21,826 nt of DNA, from assembly GCA_023430775.1 (NCBI GenBank), contig JAEYYY010000808.1:1-21826 (forward strand), read 5' to 3'. A program made the position numbers and the translations under genes. Position 1 is the stretch's first letter; every line of letters starts with the position of its first letter. Under the pieces are notes generated by a model that saw nothing but the letters and a program-made list of their open reading frames with translations, did not search any database and was not told the DNA's origin. Source of the stretch: Pseudomonadota bacterium. GTDB lineage: Bacteria; Myxococcota_A; Polyangia; Haliangiales; Haliangiaceae. Shown here piece after piece: positions 1 to 7,125 of the stretch.

Positions 1-1
1 C

Positions 2-265
2 CTCAATGCCGCGCGGATCGTCTACGTGATCGACGAGCCGCGCCGCTTCGGGTTCGCGTACGGCACGCTGCCCGGTCACGTCGAGCGCGGCGAGGAGCGC
101 TTCCTCGTCGAGTGGCTGCCCGACGACACGGTCGTCTACACCATCGTCGCGTTCTCGCAGCCGCGCTACTGGATGGCGCGGCTCGCAAAGCCGATCGCGC
201 GGCGCTTGCAGCGGCGGTTCGTGCGGATGTCGAAGGCGCGGATGCGCGCGCTCGCGAGCGGTTGA
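2..265 (+). CDS. DUF1990 (UPF0548) family protein, 3' end only
   Basis: This frame is open from the left edge of the window and ends at TGA 263-265, so only the C-terminal 87 residues are visible. The run GFAYGTLPGHVERGEERF near the start, followed by a short strand pattern and an Arg-rich end (ARRLQRR), is typical of the C-terminal half of DUF1990 proteins (PF09348). These are small predicted soluble proteins with no established reaction. The ATG at 26 is internal to the family domain and is not the real start. The gene converges on the next one with only 7 bases between the stop codons. The family call rests on remembered motif similarity and is fairly secure; the function is unknown. Confidence 0.75.
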   Translation, partial: LNAARIVYVIDEPRRFGFAYGTLPGHVERGEERFLVEWLPDDTVVYTIVAFSQPRYWMARLAKPIARRLQRRFVRMSKARMRALASG

Positions 266-273
266 CCGCTCGC
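254..273. terminator. Hairpin spanning two convergent stop codons
   Basis: GCGAGCGGT (254-262) and ACCGCTCGC (265-273) are perfect 9-base inverted arms around TG. The stem includes the TGA of the DUF1990 gene and touches the TAG of the opposing gene. No T-run follows on either side, so an intrinsic terminator role is only an inference. Confidence 0.35.
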
Positions 274-1241
274 TAGTCGCGCGCCGCGGCGGCGATCCGG
301 CGCAGGATCGGCTGCGACTCCTCGACCGACAGCTCGTGCTCGAGGACCAGCTTCTCCGGCATCGCCTCGTGCAGCGGTGACAGGAAGTGGGTGTCCCACG
401 AGCGCGACATCGTCGGCGGCGCCTTGATGATCGTGGCGACGCCCTCGAAGCGCGGCAGCGTGCTCGCGGTCGGCTCGCCCCACAGCATCGCCATCAGGTT
501 GCCCGCCACGAAGCGCTGCGCCTTGTCCTCGAGCGCGAACCACGAGTAGTAGCCGTGGGTCGCCGTCACCGACTCCACCCGATCTCGACACAGCGCGAAC
601 GGCCGGTAGCCCTCGAGCACGGTCATCAGGTGGAAGCCGTTGCGGATGCCGTAGGCGCGATAGCGCGCGAGCGTGCCGCCCTTCGTCAGGTCGATGACGT
701 GCAGGGGCTCGTCGTCGAGCATGTCGAGGAGCTCGGTCAGGTAGCGCAGGTGATTCGCGGTCGTCCGCTCGGTCAACGCGCGCAGGCCCGCGACCAGCCG
801 TGCGTGCTCGCGGAGCGCGCGACGCACCGTGACATCGCGGGCGAGCCGCGCCATCGCACCGCGCACGTGGTTCTTCCAGCCGGCGATCCAGCGCCGCTCG
901 AGCTCGGGCAGCGCCTTCGGAGGTGGCTTGCGCTCGTCGTCGAGCCGCGCATCCTCGAGGGTCGAGCCCAGGAGGATCTCGGCGCCAGCGGCGAGCCGAT
1001 CGAGGATCGTCGCGACGCCGAGCGTTGGCGACGCACCATCCTCGACGAGCGCACCCGACGCGACACACAGGATGCCCGTGTCCTCGGGGTGATCGAAGCC
1101 ATCCGCCAGCAGGGCGAGCACGGCCTCGTCGCGCTCGGCGAACGACGCGTGCTTGCTTGCCGCGAGCAGGGCCTCGAAGTGATACCGCCCACCGTTCGCG
1201 AGCGCCTTCCGGAATGCTGTGACTTCGTCGAGCAACTTCAT
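273..1241 (-). CDS. Hypothetical protein, 322 residues
   Basis: I do not recognise this protein. It reads from ATG 1241 to TAG 275-273 as a soluble, mostly helical protein with no signal peptide or membrane segment. The N-terminal 200 residues are rich in Leu, Ala, Arg and Glu. The C-terminal part holds more conserved-looking stretches (HGYYSWFALEDKAQRFVAGN and a later RSWDTHF). I chose ATG 1241 because the 17 codons upstream lose the strong third-position G/C bias, and a GGGGAG lies 11 bases before it. A TTG at 1292 in the same frame has a perfect AGGAGG seven bases upstream and would add 17 residues, so the start is not settled. The gene is divergent from the beta-helix gene. Reality of the gene is well supported; its function is open. 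Confidence 0.8.
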   Translation of the reverse strand: MKLLDEVTAFRKALANGGRYHFEALLAASKHASFAERDEAVLALLADGFDHPEDTGILCVASGALVEDGASPTLGVATILDRLAAGAEILLGSTLEDARLDDERKPPPKALPELERRWIAGWKNHVRGAMARLARDVTVRRALREHARLVAGLRALTERTTANHLRYLTELLDMLDDEPLHVIDLTKGGTLARYRAYGIRNGFHLMTVLEGYRPFALCRDRVESVTATHGYYSWFALEDKAQRFVAGNLMAMLWGEPTASTLPRFEGVATIIKAPPTMSRSWDTHFLSPLHEAMPEKLVLEHELSVEESQPILRRIAAAARD

Positions 1242-1289
1242 GATTGCTTGGTCTCCCCGGACCTCAGCGGGATGCCTCGGTGGGTCGCG

Positions 1290-1305
1290 CAAGATGACAC
1301 CTCCT
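1290..1305 (-). promoter_or_regulatory. Perfect Shine-Dalgarno before an alternative TTG start
   Basis: On the minus strand AGGAGGT (1305-1299) lies at ideal spacing from TTG 1292-1290, in frame with the 322-residue gene downstream. It either marks the true start of that gene or is a chance match; the codons between 1292 and 1241 look less coding-like than the rest. Confidence 0.4.
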
Positions 1306-1323
1306 ATGATTCTGGCAAGCGCC

Positions 1324-1329
1324 TATACT
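1324..1329 (+). promoter_or_regulatory. -10 box, leaderless start of the beta-helix gene
   Basis: TATACT is followed by exactly six bases and then GTG 1336. This places the predicted transcription start on the first base of the start codon. No Shine-Dalgarno sequence precedes the GTG. A clear -35 box is not visible. Confidence 0.6.
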
Positions 1330-1335
1330 CGCCCC

Positions 1336-2706
1336 GTGAGGGTCATCACCATCGGGGTGGTGTTCGCGGGCACCGCGGCGCGGGCAGACGTGATCGACGT
1401 CGCCACGCCTGCCGAGCTGACCGCCGCGATCGCCGGAGCGAACGCCGGCGACGAGATCGTGCTCGCCGACGGCACCTACGCGCTGGCGGCCAACGTGTCG
1501 TGCTCGGCCACCGGCACGGCCGCCGATCCGATCGTGGTGCGTGCCGCGAATCCACTCGGTGCGCGGATCGACTTCGATGCCACCGAGGGCTTCAAGGTGA
1601 CCGGCCCGCACTGGCACTTCGAGGGGCTCGATGTCCACGGCGTATGCGCCGACGACAACGATTGCGAGCACGCGTTTCACGTCAGCGGCGCGGCGGAGGG
1701 CTTCGTCCTGCGCGGCTCGCGCGTGGTCGATTTCAACGCGCAGCTCAAGGTCAACGCGTCGATGATCGGTGGCTCGTTCGTGACCCCCAACAACGGGCTC
1801 GTCGAGAACTGCGAGCTGTTCGATACCCGCGGCCGCAACACCGGCAATCCGGTCACCAAGCTCAACATCGATACCGGCGACGACTGGATCGTGCGCGGCA
1901 ACTTCCTCCACGACGGTCACAAGCTCGGCGGCGACACCGTCTCGTACCTCGCGTTCATGAAGAGCGGCGGGCGCCGCGGCGTGTTCGAGCGCAACCTCGT
2001 CGTGTGCTCGCGCGATCACGCGGGCGGTGCACGCATCGGGCTGTCGTTCGGCGGTGGCGGCACCGCACCGCAGTTCTGCGCGCCGGCGTTCGATGCCGAC
2101 ACGCCGTGCAGCGTCGAGCACGAGGGCGGCACGATCCGCAACAACATCATCGCGAGCTGCAGCGACGTCGGCATCTACGTCAATCGCGGTCACGATTCGC
2201 ACGTCCTTTACAACACGATCATCGAGACGGCGGGCGTCGATTTCCGGTTCGACACCACGACCGGCGAGGCGGTCGGCAACGTGCTCGCCGGCACCATCAA
2301 GCCGCGCGATGGCGGCACGGTGACCGCCACCGGCAACCGCGATGGCGTCGACCTCGCGACGTTCCAGACCTGGTACGCGGATCCGGCGGTCGGCGACCTG
2401 ATGACGATCGGCGATGTCGGCGAGCTGATCGCCGCCGGTCCCGCGCGCAGCGACGTCACCGACGATTACTGCGCGCAGGCACGCCCCGCCGGTGCGCTCA
2501 CCCTCGGCGCGATCGAGCACGCGGCCGGCGACTGCGACACCACGATGCCGCCACCCGACCCGGATCCCGATCCGGATCCTCCCGCCGGCGATCCTGAGGA
2601 CCCGAGTGGCGGCTGTTGCGGCACGTCCACGGCCGGTGCGTCGCCGCTGCTCGCCTTGCTCGTGCTCGGACTCGTCTGCAAGCGCCGCCGAATCGCGGGC
2701 TTGTGA
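1336..2706 (+). CDS. Secreted parallel beta-helix protein (polysaccharide-lyase-like) with MYXO-CTERM-like tail
   Basis: The 456-residue product starts with a short signal peptide (about residues 1-16, cleavage after ARA). It continues VIDVATPAELTAAIAGANAG and then DEIVLADGTY, the classic opening of right-handed beta-helix proteins such as chondroitinase B/alginate-lyase-like families. Coils rich in Asn, Gly and Asp follow to about residue 400, with several Cys. A PDPDPDPDP linker then leads to GGCCGTSTAGASPLLALL, a hydrophobic stretch and KRRR, which matches the MYXO-CTERM surface-sorting pattern of myxobacteria. It is therefore probably exported and retained at the cell surface, perhaps acting on a polysaccharide; the substrate cannot be told and catalytic residues were not identified. 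GTG 1336 gives the best signal peptide and fits the -10 box. ATG 1306 is in frame and is the main alternative. Confidence 0.85.
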   Translation: MRVITIGVVFAGTAARADVIDVATPAELTAAIAGANAGDEIVLADGTYALAANVSCSATGTAADPIVVRAANPLGARIDFDATEGFKVTGPHWHFEGLDVHGVCADDNDCEHAFHVSGAAEGFVLRGSRVVDFNAQLKVNASMIGGSFVTPNNGLVENCELFDTRGRNTGNPVTKLNIDTGDDWIVRGNFLHDGHKLGGDTVSYLAFMKSGGRRGVFERNLVVCSRDHAGGARIGLSFGGGGTAPQFCAPAFDADTPCSVEHEGGTIRNNIIASCSDVGIYVNRGHDSHVLYNTIIETAGVDFRFDTTTGEAVGNVLAGTIKPRDGGTVTATGNRDGVDLATFQTWYADPAVGDLMTIGDVGELIAAGPARSDVTDDYCAQARPAGALTLGAIEHAAGDCDTTMPPPDPDPDPDPPAGDPEDPSGGCCGTSTAGASPLLALLVLGLVCKRRRIAGL

Positions 2707-2786
2707 GTTGTCGCTTGCGCGATCGCCGGGCCGGCCTCAGAGTACGGGCCTTCGCGGAGGTTGGTCATGTCGCTCCTTCATCCAGT

Positions 2787-2820
2787 CCGCGTCACGAGCG
2801 CGTAGCTCGCTCGGACGCGG
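2787..2820 (+). terminator. Hairpin between the beta-helix and rbfA-like genes
   Basis: CCGCGTC (2787-2793) pairs with GACGCGG (2814-2820), and inside it CGAGC (2795-2799) pairs with GCTCG (2805-2809). It lies 80 bases after the beta-helix stop. No T-run follows, so it may be a terminator of the upstream gene or a structured leader of the next. Confidence 0.4.
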
Positions 2821-2852
2821 TCATCGCAGTCCACTGACACGCTGAACTGTTC

Positions 2853-2872
2853 GGCGCGCTGTCGTGCGCGCC
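2853..2872 (+). promoter_or_regulatory. GC hairpin just before the rbfA-like ribosome binding site
   Basis: GGCGCGC (2853-2859) and GCGCGCC (2866-2872) form a perfect 7-base all-G/C stem with loop TGTCGT. It ends two bases before GGAG, the ribosome binding site for ATG 2883. If transcribed it would sit directly against the initiation region and could affect translation. Confidence 0.4.
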
Positions 2873-2882
2873 ATGGAGCGAT

Positions 2883-3200
2883 ATGAAACTCGACCATCGT
2901 GGTGGCAAGCGTCACCACAAGGATCTGCAACTGTGTCGACAGGTGTTCGACGCGTTGACCTACGCGCTCGCCGAGACCTCGATCGAGGACCTGGCGCTCG
3001 CGACGGTCACGCCCGCACCCTCGGCGGCGCGCTTGCTCGTGACCCTGGTTCCCACTCGCAAGGATGTCGACCTCGTTGCCGCGCTCGCACGCGTCAACGG
3101 CGTCGCCGGACATCTGCGCGAGGAGGTGGCCCACGAGGTCACGCGCCGGCGCACGCCCGAGCTGGTGTTCCGGATCGGCCTCGAAGACGAGTTGCAGTGA
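2883..3200 (+). CDS. rbfA: RbfA-like ribosome-binding factor
   Basis: The 105-residue product fits ribosome-binding factor A (PF02033), a small KH-fold protein that helps mature the 5' end of 16S rRNA in the 30S subunit. The visible family pattern is HKDLQLCRQVFDALTYAL at the N-terminus, the central strand APSAARLLVTLVP, the helix LARVNGVAGHLREEVAHEV, and the diagnostic end RRRTPELVFRI. Length is normal for the compact form. ATG 2883 has GGAG at 2875-2878, four bases upstream. Unlike the usual infB-rbfA-truB arrangement, no translation gene lies beside it, so it could be a relocated gene or a second copy. The next gene is convergent and separated by a strong hairpin terminator. Confidence 0.78.
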   Translation: MKLDHRGGKRHHKDLQLCRQVFDALTYALAETSIEDLALATVTPAPSAARLLVTLVPTRKDVDLVAALARVNGVAGHLREEVAHEVTRRRTPELVFRIGLEDELQ

Positions 3201-3205
3201 ATCGC

Positions 3206-3232
3206 AGGCGGCTCGATCCGATCGAGCCGCCT
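3206..3232. terminator. Bidirectional intrinsic terminator
   Basis: AGGCGGCTCGAT (3206-3217) and ATCGAGCCGCCT (3221-3232) are perfect 12-base inverted arms around CCG, followed by GTTCTAGTTTT. It sits between the stop codons of two convergent genes. It is the clearest terminator in the window. Confidence 0.85.
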
Positions 3233-3235
3233 GTT

Positions 3236-4177
3236 CTAGTTTTCCGCCTGCGGCGGCGCCAGGTGCTCGGGGAGCGGCGCGGTCATCGCGATGCAGCTGC
3301 CGGTCAGCGCGAGCGCGATGCCTTCCTCGACCGATCGCGGACCGGTCATGAAGACCTCGCCGTAGTACGGCTGATCCGCGCACTTCCAGTCGACCAGCGC
3401 GGTGACGTGCGGCTTGCCATCGAGCCCGGTGCCCCTGCCGCGCCACACCCGGTAGTCACCGCGAGCCTCGGGTTCGACGTCTGCCGGGATCAACTGGCCG
3501 CGCGGGTCGTGCGCCTCCTTGCGCGACTGCAGCGTCAGCTGGATGCCGGTGTCATCGACGAGCTTGATCTTCGGATCGTCGTCGGTACGGCGCCATCCCT
3601 TGCGTGCCGCGACGATCACGCCGAGGTGATCGAGCGGCCGATCCGGCGAGCACTTGAAGCTGGCCTTGATCTGCTCGAACCGCTCGCGCGTCGTCTGTGC
3701 CTGCAGCACCACGTTGCGGCGACCGCAGCTCCCGATGACGACGTGCAGCCGCTCACCGACGTGATCCTCGAACGCCGGTGCGCGACCGAACCGGGTCGTG
3801 GTCATCGTCTCGCCGGCGCCGAAGATCTTGAGCTGATCGCGCATGAACGCCTGGTCCGCGATCAGCTTGCCGGGCGTCCAGCCGAACATCACGCTCGACG
3901 ACTGCATGGTGCCGGACACGTAGTCGCCCTTGCGCATCGACGATCGCGGGAGCTCGATCGACATGCCCGGCAACGGCGCGCGCTCGAGTGGCTCATCGTC
4001 ATCGCGCGCAGCGATCACGTCGCGTGCGAGCGCATTGAGGGTCTCGGAGGCCTCCTCGTCGCCGCGCCGCTGCGACCACCGATCGACGGCGAAGTAGATG
4101 ACGACCAGCAGAACGGCGCCGATCAGGATCGGTACGAACACCGGTCGGCGATTGCGGCGCTGGACGTGCTCGAACAC
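3236..4177 (-). CDS. Single-span membrane protein of unknown function
   Basis: The 313-residue product has a short Arg-rich start, one membrane helix at about residues 14-31 (FVPILIGAVLLVVIYFAVD) and a large C-terminal domain that the positive-inside rule puts outside the cytoplasm. That domain contains four well-separated Cys (in GSCGRR, FKCSPD, WKCADQ and GSCIAM), which may form disulfides. I recognise no family. The start is GTG 4177, because TAGGCT lies six bases upstream and the hydrophobic helix then comes at the right distance. It follows the HEXXH membrane protein gene on the same strand after 29 bases; the -10 box in that gap suggests it can be transcribed separately. Residues near the end (MTGPRSVEEG, then GSCIAM) suggest a folded domain rather than a linker. 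Confidence 0.8.
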   Translation of the reverse strand: MFEHVQRRNRRPVFVPILIGAVLLVVIYFAVDRWSQRRGDEEASETLNALARDVIAARDDDEPLERAPLPGMSIELPRSSMRKGDYVSGTMQSSSVMFGWTPGKLIADQAFMRDQLKIFGAGETMTTTRFGRAPAFEDHVGERLHVVIGSCGRRNVVLQAQTTRERFEQIKASFKCSPDRPLDHLGVIVAARKGWRRTDDDPKIKLVDDTGIQLTLQSRKEAHDPRGQLIPADVEPEARGDYRVWRGRGTGLDGKPHVTALVDWKCADQPYYGEVFMTGPRSVEEGIALALTGSCIAMTAPLPEHLAPPQAEN

Positions 4178-4183
4178 GCGCGC

Positions 4184-4189
4184 AGCCTA
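4184..4189 (-). promoter_or_regulatory. -10 box, leaderless GTG start
   Basis: TAGGCT on the minus strand is six bases from GTG 4177, so the predicted first transcribed base is the G of the start codon. A weak TTTTAA lies 17 bases further upstream, overlapping the stop of the preceding gene. No Shine-Dalgarno is seen. Confidence 0.55.
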
Positions 4190-4206
4190 AAGGATCGCCC
4201 GCCCGC

Positions 4207-4848
4207 TTAAAACCGGAACGTCAGCGGTGCGACGAACTTTCGCGACGGCTCCGGCGGCTGCTCGTCCGCGATGCGGTCGTAGCCGCGGCGCAGCACGTAG
4301 TAACCCGCGACCACCACCCCGAGGTGCAACGCGCGGAGCCCCAGCCGCTGCCAGCCGGCGAGGGGAAGGTAGCGATATGCCTTCTCGACATCGTTGCCGG
4401 CGAACGGCAGCAACAGACTGGCGAGGTCGCTCCATGCCCATCCGGCCATCGCCAGCAGCGGGACGCGAGCGTGCTCGTTCGACGGCGCGCCGAGCTGATC
4501 GAGCACGCCGAACGCACCGAGCACGACGAGGTTCGTCAGGACCGGTGCCGCGGCGACCTTGACGACATCCGCGTCGGTGCGGCCCCGCTTCTTCCAGCCG
4601 GTGACCCCGAGCACGCCCTTGCCCGGCATCCAGCGGATCTGCACGTGCTCGGCGCCGACCAGCTTCGCCGCGAGCGCATGCGAGTGTTCGTGCAACACCA
4701 CGTGCAGCGTCAGCGTCGGCAACGCCCAGCCGGCGAGCTCGACGTTGGTCTTGAACCTCGACATCTCGTCCTCGGCGCGCGCGTCATCAGCAACCAGTAA
4801 CAGCGCGGCAAGGACGAGTCGGTTCACAACGCAGAGCATCGCGCGCAT
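4207..4848 (-). CDS. Membrane protein with HEXXH motif (M50-like zinc protease candidate)
   Basis: The 213-residue product has an N-terminal hydrophobic signal (about residues 8-25, possibly cleaved after DDARA). The segment LTLHVVLHEHSHALAAKLVG follows, in which H53-E54-H55-S56-H57 is an HEXXH zinc site within a hydrophobic stretch. This resembles site-2-type (M50) intramembrane metalloproteases. Further hydrophobic segments lie at about 97-115, 128-150 and 173-187. An Asp in FAGND (residue 153) could be a third zinc ligand, but the classical M50 motif around it is not clear. The product is shorter than most M50 proteases, so the activity is inferred. ATG 4848 was chosen over ATG 4881 because it puts the signal sequence at the N-terminus and suits the -10 box. 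The gene is divergent from the nucleotidyltransferase gene. Confidence 0.7.
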   Translation of the reverse strand: MRAMLCVVNRLVLAALLLVADDARAEDEMSRFKTNVELAGWALPTLTLHVVLHEHSHALAAKLVGAEHVQIRWMPGKGVLGVTGWKKRGRTDADVVKVAAAPVLTNLVVLGAFGVLDQLGAPSNEHARVPLLAMAGWAWSDLASLLLPFAGNDVEKAYRYLPLAGWQRLGLRALHLGVVVAGYYVLRRGYDRIADEQPPEPSRKFVAPLTFRF

Positions 4849-4856
4849 GCGTGGCG

Positions 4857-4862
4857 AGGGTA
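4857..4862 (-). promoter_or_regulatory. -10 box of the HEXXH membrane protein gene
   Basis: TACCCT on the minus strand lies eight bases before ATG 4848, giving a leader of zero to two bases. It sits back to back with the plus-strand box at 4866. Confidence 0.45.
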
Positions 4863-4865
4863 CGT

Positions 4866-4871
4866 TATTGT
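4866..4871 (+). promoter_or_regulatory. -10 box of the nucleotidyltransferase gene
   Basis: TATTGT is followed by eight bases and ATG 4880, with no Shine-Dalgarno between. Only three bases separate it from the opposing -10 box, so the two divergent promoters overlap and RNA polymerase probably cannot occupy both at once. Confidence 0.5.
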
Positions 4872-4879
4872 CTGGCGCC

Positions 4880-5602
4880 ATGCAGCGAAGGGAGCGCTTG
4901 CTCGAGGCGTTCGTGCTGCGCCTCGCGGCGTCGCCGGAGGCCGAGGCCTATGCCCTGCGCGGCGGCATGCTCGTGCGGTCGTGGCTGCCCGAGACGGGGC
5001 GGCGGGTGCGCGATGTCGACGTCGTGTGCTCGCTTCCGTATCGCCCTCGCGAGATGCGCGCCCGGCTGCGCGCGGTGCTCGCGTCCCAGCTCGCCGACGG
5101 CGTGGTGTTCGACGCCGAGCGGTTTCGCGTCGACACCGCGTGGCCCCACAGCACCCAGCCCGGGCTCGTGCTGTTTGCCGCCGGCAGCGTCGACGGGGCG
5201 AGGGGCGAGATCAAGGTGGACCTGACGTTCCAGTTGCCGGTGTGGCCGCAGGCGCAGCGGCGTGCCGTCGGTGCGGCCACGTTGTGGACGTGTCCGCACG
5301 AGATGGTGATCGCGACCAAGCTCCAGGTGATCGCCGAGCTCGGCCCGCGCGAGTGGCGCGCGAAGGATGTCGGCGATCTGTGGCACGTGCTGCGGAGGTT
5401 CCCGGTCGGCGTGCTCGGCGAGGCGGTCGAGCGCCGCCGGATCGATCTGCAGTCGCTGATCACCGCGTCGTGGTGGCGCGAGCGCGACGCCGGCGTGCGG
5501 TGGGCGCGCTACGCGCATCAGTTGCCATCCGTGCCGCTCGATCTCGACGCGGCGACCTCCGAGATCCGTCATCACCTGGCACCGCTGACGAGGAGATCAT
5601 GA
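4880..5602 (+). CDS. AbiEii/AbiGii-type nucleotidyltransferase
   Basis: The 240-residue product carries the motif series of the AbiEii nucleotidyltransferase family, the toxin half of type IV toxin-antitoxin systems. LRGGM is at residues 26-30 and RDVDVV at 44-49, where Asp45 and Asp47 are the metal-binding pair. IKVDLTF is at 111-117, with the third Asp at 114. Family motif E..IATK is at 141-147, followed by EWRAKDVGDLWHVL at 158-171. Members transfer nucleotides to tRNA or proteins. No AbiEi-like winged-helix antitoxin lies upstream. Instead the stop overlaps the start of a TIGR02996/LRR gene by 4 bases, so the two are translationally coupled. The arrangement suggests a two-gene module, with the LRR protein as possible partner or modulator, but that is inference. 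It may also be a housekeeping or inactive relative. Confidence 0.8.
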   Translation: MQRRERLLEAFVLRLAASPEAEAYALRGGMLVRSWLPETGRRVRDVDVVCSLPYRPREMRARLRAVLASQLADGVVFDAERFRVDTAWPHSTQPGLVLFAAGSVDGARGEIKVDLTFQLPVWPQAQRRAVGAATLWTCPHEMVIATKLQVIAELGPREWRAKDVGDLWHVLRRFPVGVLGEAVERRRIDLQSLITASWWRERDAGVRWARYAHQLPSVPLDLDAATSEIRHHLAPLTRRS

Positions 5603-7125
5603 GCAACGTCGACGCCCTGCTCGCGGAGATCTGGAAGGACCCGGCGAGCGATGCCCCGCGCCTCGTGCTCGCCGATCAGTACGAGCAGGACGGCGATCTC
5701 GAGCGCGCCAACTTCATCCGGCTCCAGATCGAGCGCGCCAACCTTCCATCCTGGGAGGCACGCGCGAGCGCGCTCGAGCTGCAGGAGCGCGCACTGGTCG
5801 CCAAGCACGGGGAGGCATGGCGCGCTCACCTCCCGCAGCTACCCGGCGTGCAGTGGGGAAGCTTTCGGCGCGGCTTCATCCGCGCGGTGGCATTCGACGA
5901 CGTCGACAACTACGTCGCGCATCACGAGGAGTGCGCGCGCCGGGTGCCGATGCAAGGCGGGGCGCTGCCGGGGCCGCGGAGCGGCACGCGGCCAAAGCTC
6001 GGCACGGTATCGAACGTCGAGGAGTTGACGATGTTCGGCACGGTGATGGAGCAGGACGACATGAAGTGGCTCGCCGGCTGCCAGGTGTTGTCGACCATCC
6101 GCTCGCTCAACCTGATCGACTCCGAGCTTCGCACCGGGTGGGCGCAGCTCCTCAAGTCGAAGCATCTCGGTGCACTCGAGGCGCTGCGCTTGCCGCGCAG
6201 TCACGTCGGCAACGCCGGCATCACCAAGCTCGCCGCCTCGACGACGATGCCGAAGCTCGCCGAGCTCGATCTCTCCGTCGGTGCCGACGAGGAGCTGGGC
6301 AGCGGACGAGGCTACGGCCGGCGTGCGGCGTCGGTGACCAGCAAGGGCATCCTCGAGCTCGCGGCGTGGAAGCAGCTCGCGCAGATCCACACGCTGGATG
6401 TCTCGGGCGCCAAGCTCGGCTCGGAGGGCACGCTGATGTTGCTCGCGTCGCAGCACACCAAGGCGCTGCGCACGCTGCGCATGCGCGACATCAAGGACAG
6501 CGACTGGGACATGGACGATTCGCTGGGCGCGTTCAAGGCCGGTCCGGCCGGCACGCTCGACGAGCTCGACATCTCGCGCAACGATCTCGATCCCGACGCC
6601 GCGCACTTCATGGCCGAGGCGAAGGCGCTGCGCGAGCTCAAGGTCCTGCGGATGGCCGGCGTGCGGTCGAATTCGTTCGGCCGGTTCGCCCAGGCCTCGT
6701 GGGTCCGCTCGCTGCGGGTGCTCCAGTGCGACGAGGCGGTGCTGCCGGTATTCCTCGCGCGCTCGCCGGAGCAGCTACACACGATCGAGATCGGCCCCAC
6801 CGCCACATCGCTCTCGCAGGTCGTGCGCCACCTCGCGTTCAAGCCGCCACCTGCCCTCGCCACGCTCGATCTCCGCGAGTCGCGGATCGACGACGAGGGG
6901 CTACGCAAGCTCGGCGAGCTCGAGCTGCCGAAGCTCACCACCATCAAGCTGCCGCCCACCCGTCGTGGCTTCAGCCTGGTCGGGATCAAGGCGCTCGCGG
7001 AGTCCAAGCTCGGCAGCCAGCTCGTCAGCCTCGATGCCGGCGCTGCCGAATTCGATCGGCTCCCCGAGCCAGACCGGCTCGATGTCGGCGATGGCGACTA
7101 CGAGGGTCCGTTTCGCTATCTGTGA
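5599..7125 (+). CDS. TIGR02996-domain protein with leucine-rich repeats
   Basis: The 508-residue product begins with the TIGR02996 repeat-companion domain at about residues 1-75 (LLAEIWKDPASDAPRLVLAD, later FIRLQIERA and HGEAWRAHLP), a domain mostly known from myxobacteria and planctomycetes and found next to repeat arrays. After a linker come irregular leucine-rich repeats of the ribonuclease-inhibitor type. Examples are LRSLNLIDSEL, LEALRLPRSHVGNAGITKLA, LDVSGAKLGSEGTLMLLAS, LDELDISRNDLDPDAAHFMA and LATLDLRESRIDDEGLRKLG. These give a protein-binding surface; no enzyme motif is visible. AGGAG at 5591-5595 precedes ATG 5599 by three bases, and ATGA overlaps the nucleotidyltransferase stop. 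The product lacks a signal peptide and should be cytoplasmic. Its 3' end overlaps the convergent lipoprotein gene by 10 bases. Confidence 0.85.
   Translation: MSNVDALLAEIWKDPASDAPRLVLADQYEQDGDLERANFIRLQIERANLPSWEARASALELQERALVAKHGEAWRAHLPQLPGVQWGSFRRGFIRAVAFDDVDNYVAHHEECARRVPMQGGALPGPRSGTRPKLGTVSNVEELTMFGTVMEQDDMKWLAGCQVLSTIRSLNLIDSELRTGWAQLLKSKHLGALEALRLPRSHVGNAGITKLAASTTMPKLAELDLSVGADEELGSGRGYGRRAASVTSKGILELAAWKQLAQIHTLDVSGAKLGSEGTLMLLASQHTKALRTLRMRDIKDSDWDMDDSLGAFKAGPAGTLDELDISRNDLDPDAAHFMAEAKALRELKVLRMAGVRSNSFGRFAQASWVRSLRVLQCDEAVLPVFLARSPEQLHTIEIGPTATSLSQVVRHLAFKPPPALATLDLRESRIDDEGLRKLGELELPKLTTIKLPPTRRGFSLVGIKALAESKLGSQLVSLDAGAAEFDRLPEPDRLDVGDGDYEGPFRYL

Noticed and set aside
2552..2582. 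Short tandem GAT/CCC codon repeat
   Set aside because: It encodes the PDPDPDP linker before the MYXO-CTERM-like tail, a common spacer and not a DNA repeat element.
387..2597. 736-codon open frame on the plus strand
   Set aside because: It lies antisense to the 322-residue gene and out of frame over the beta-helix gene; the product is low-complexity Arg/His-rich, a GC-rich shadow.
4981..5598. In-frame upstream extension of the TIGR02996/LRR gene
   Set aside because: It overlaps the nucleotidyltransferase gene in another frame; the domain begins at ATG 5599, which has an AGGAG site.
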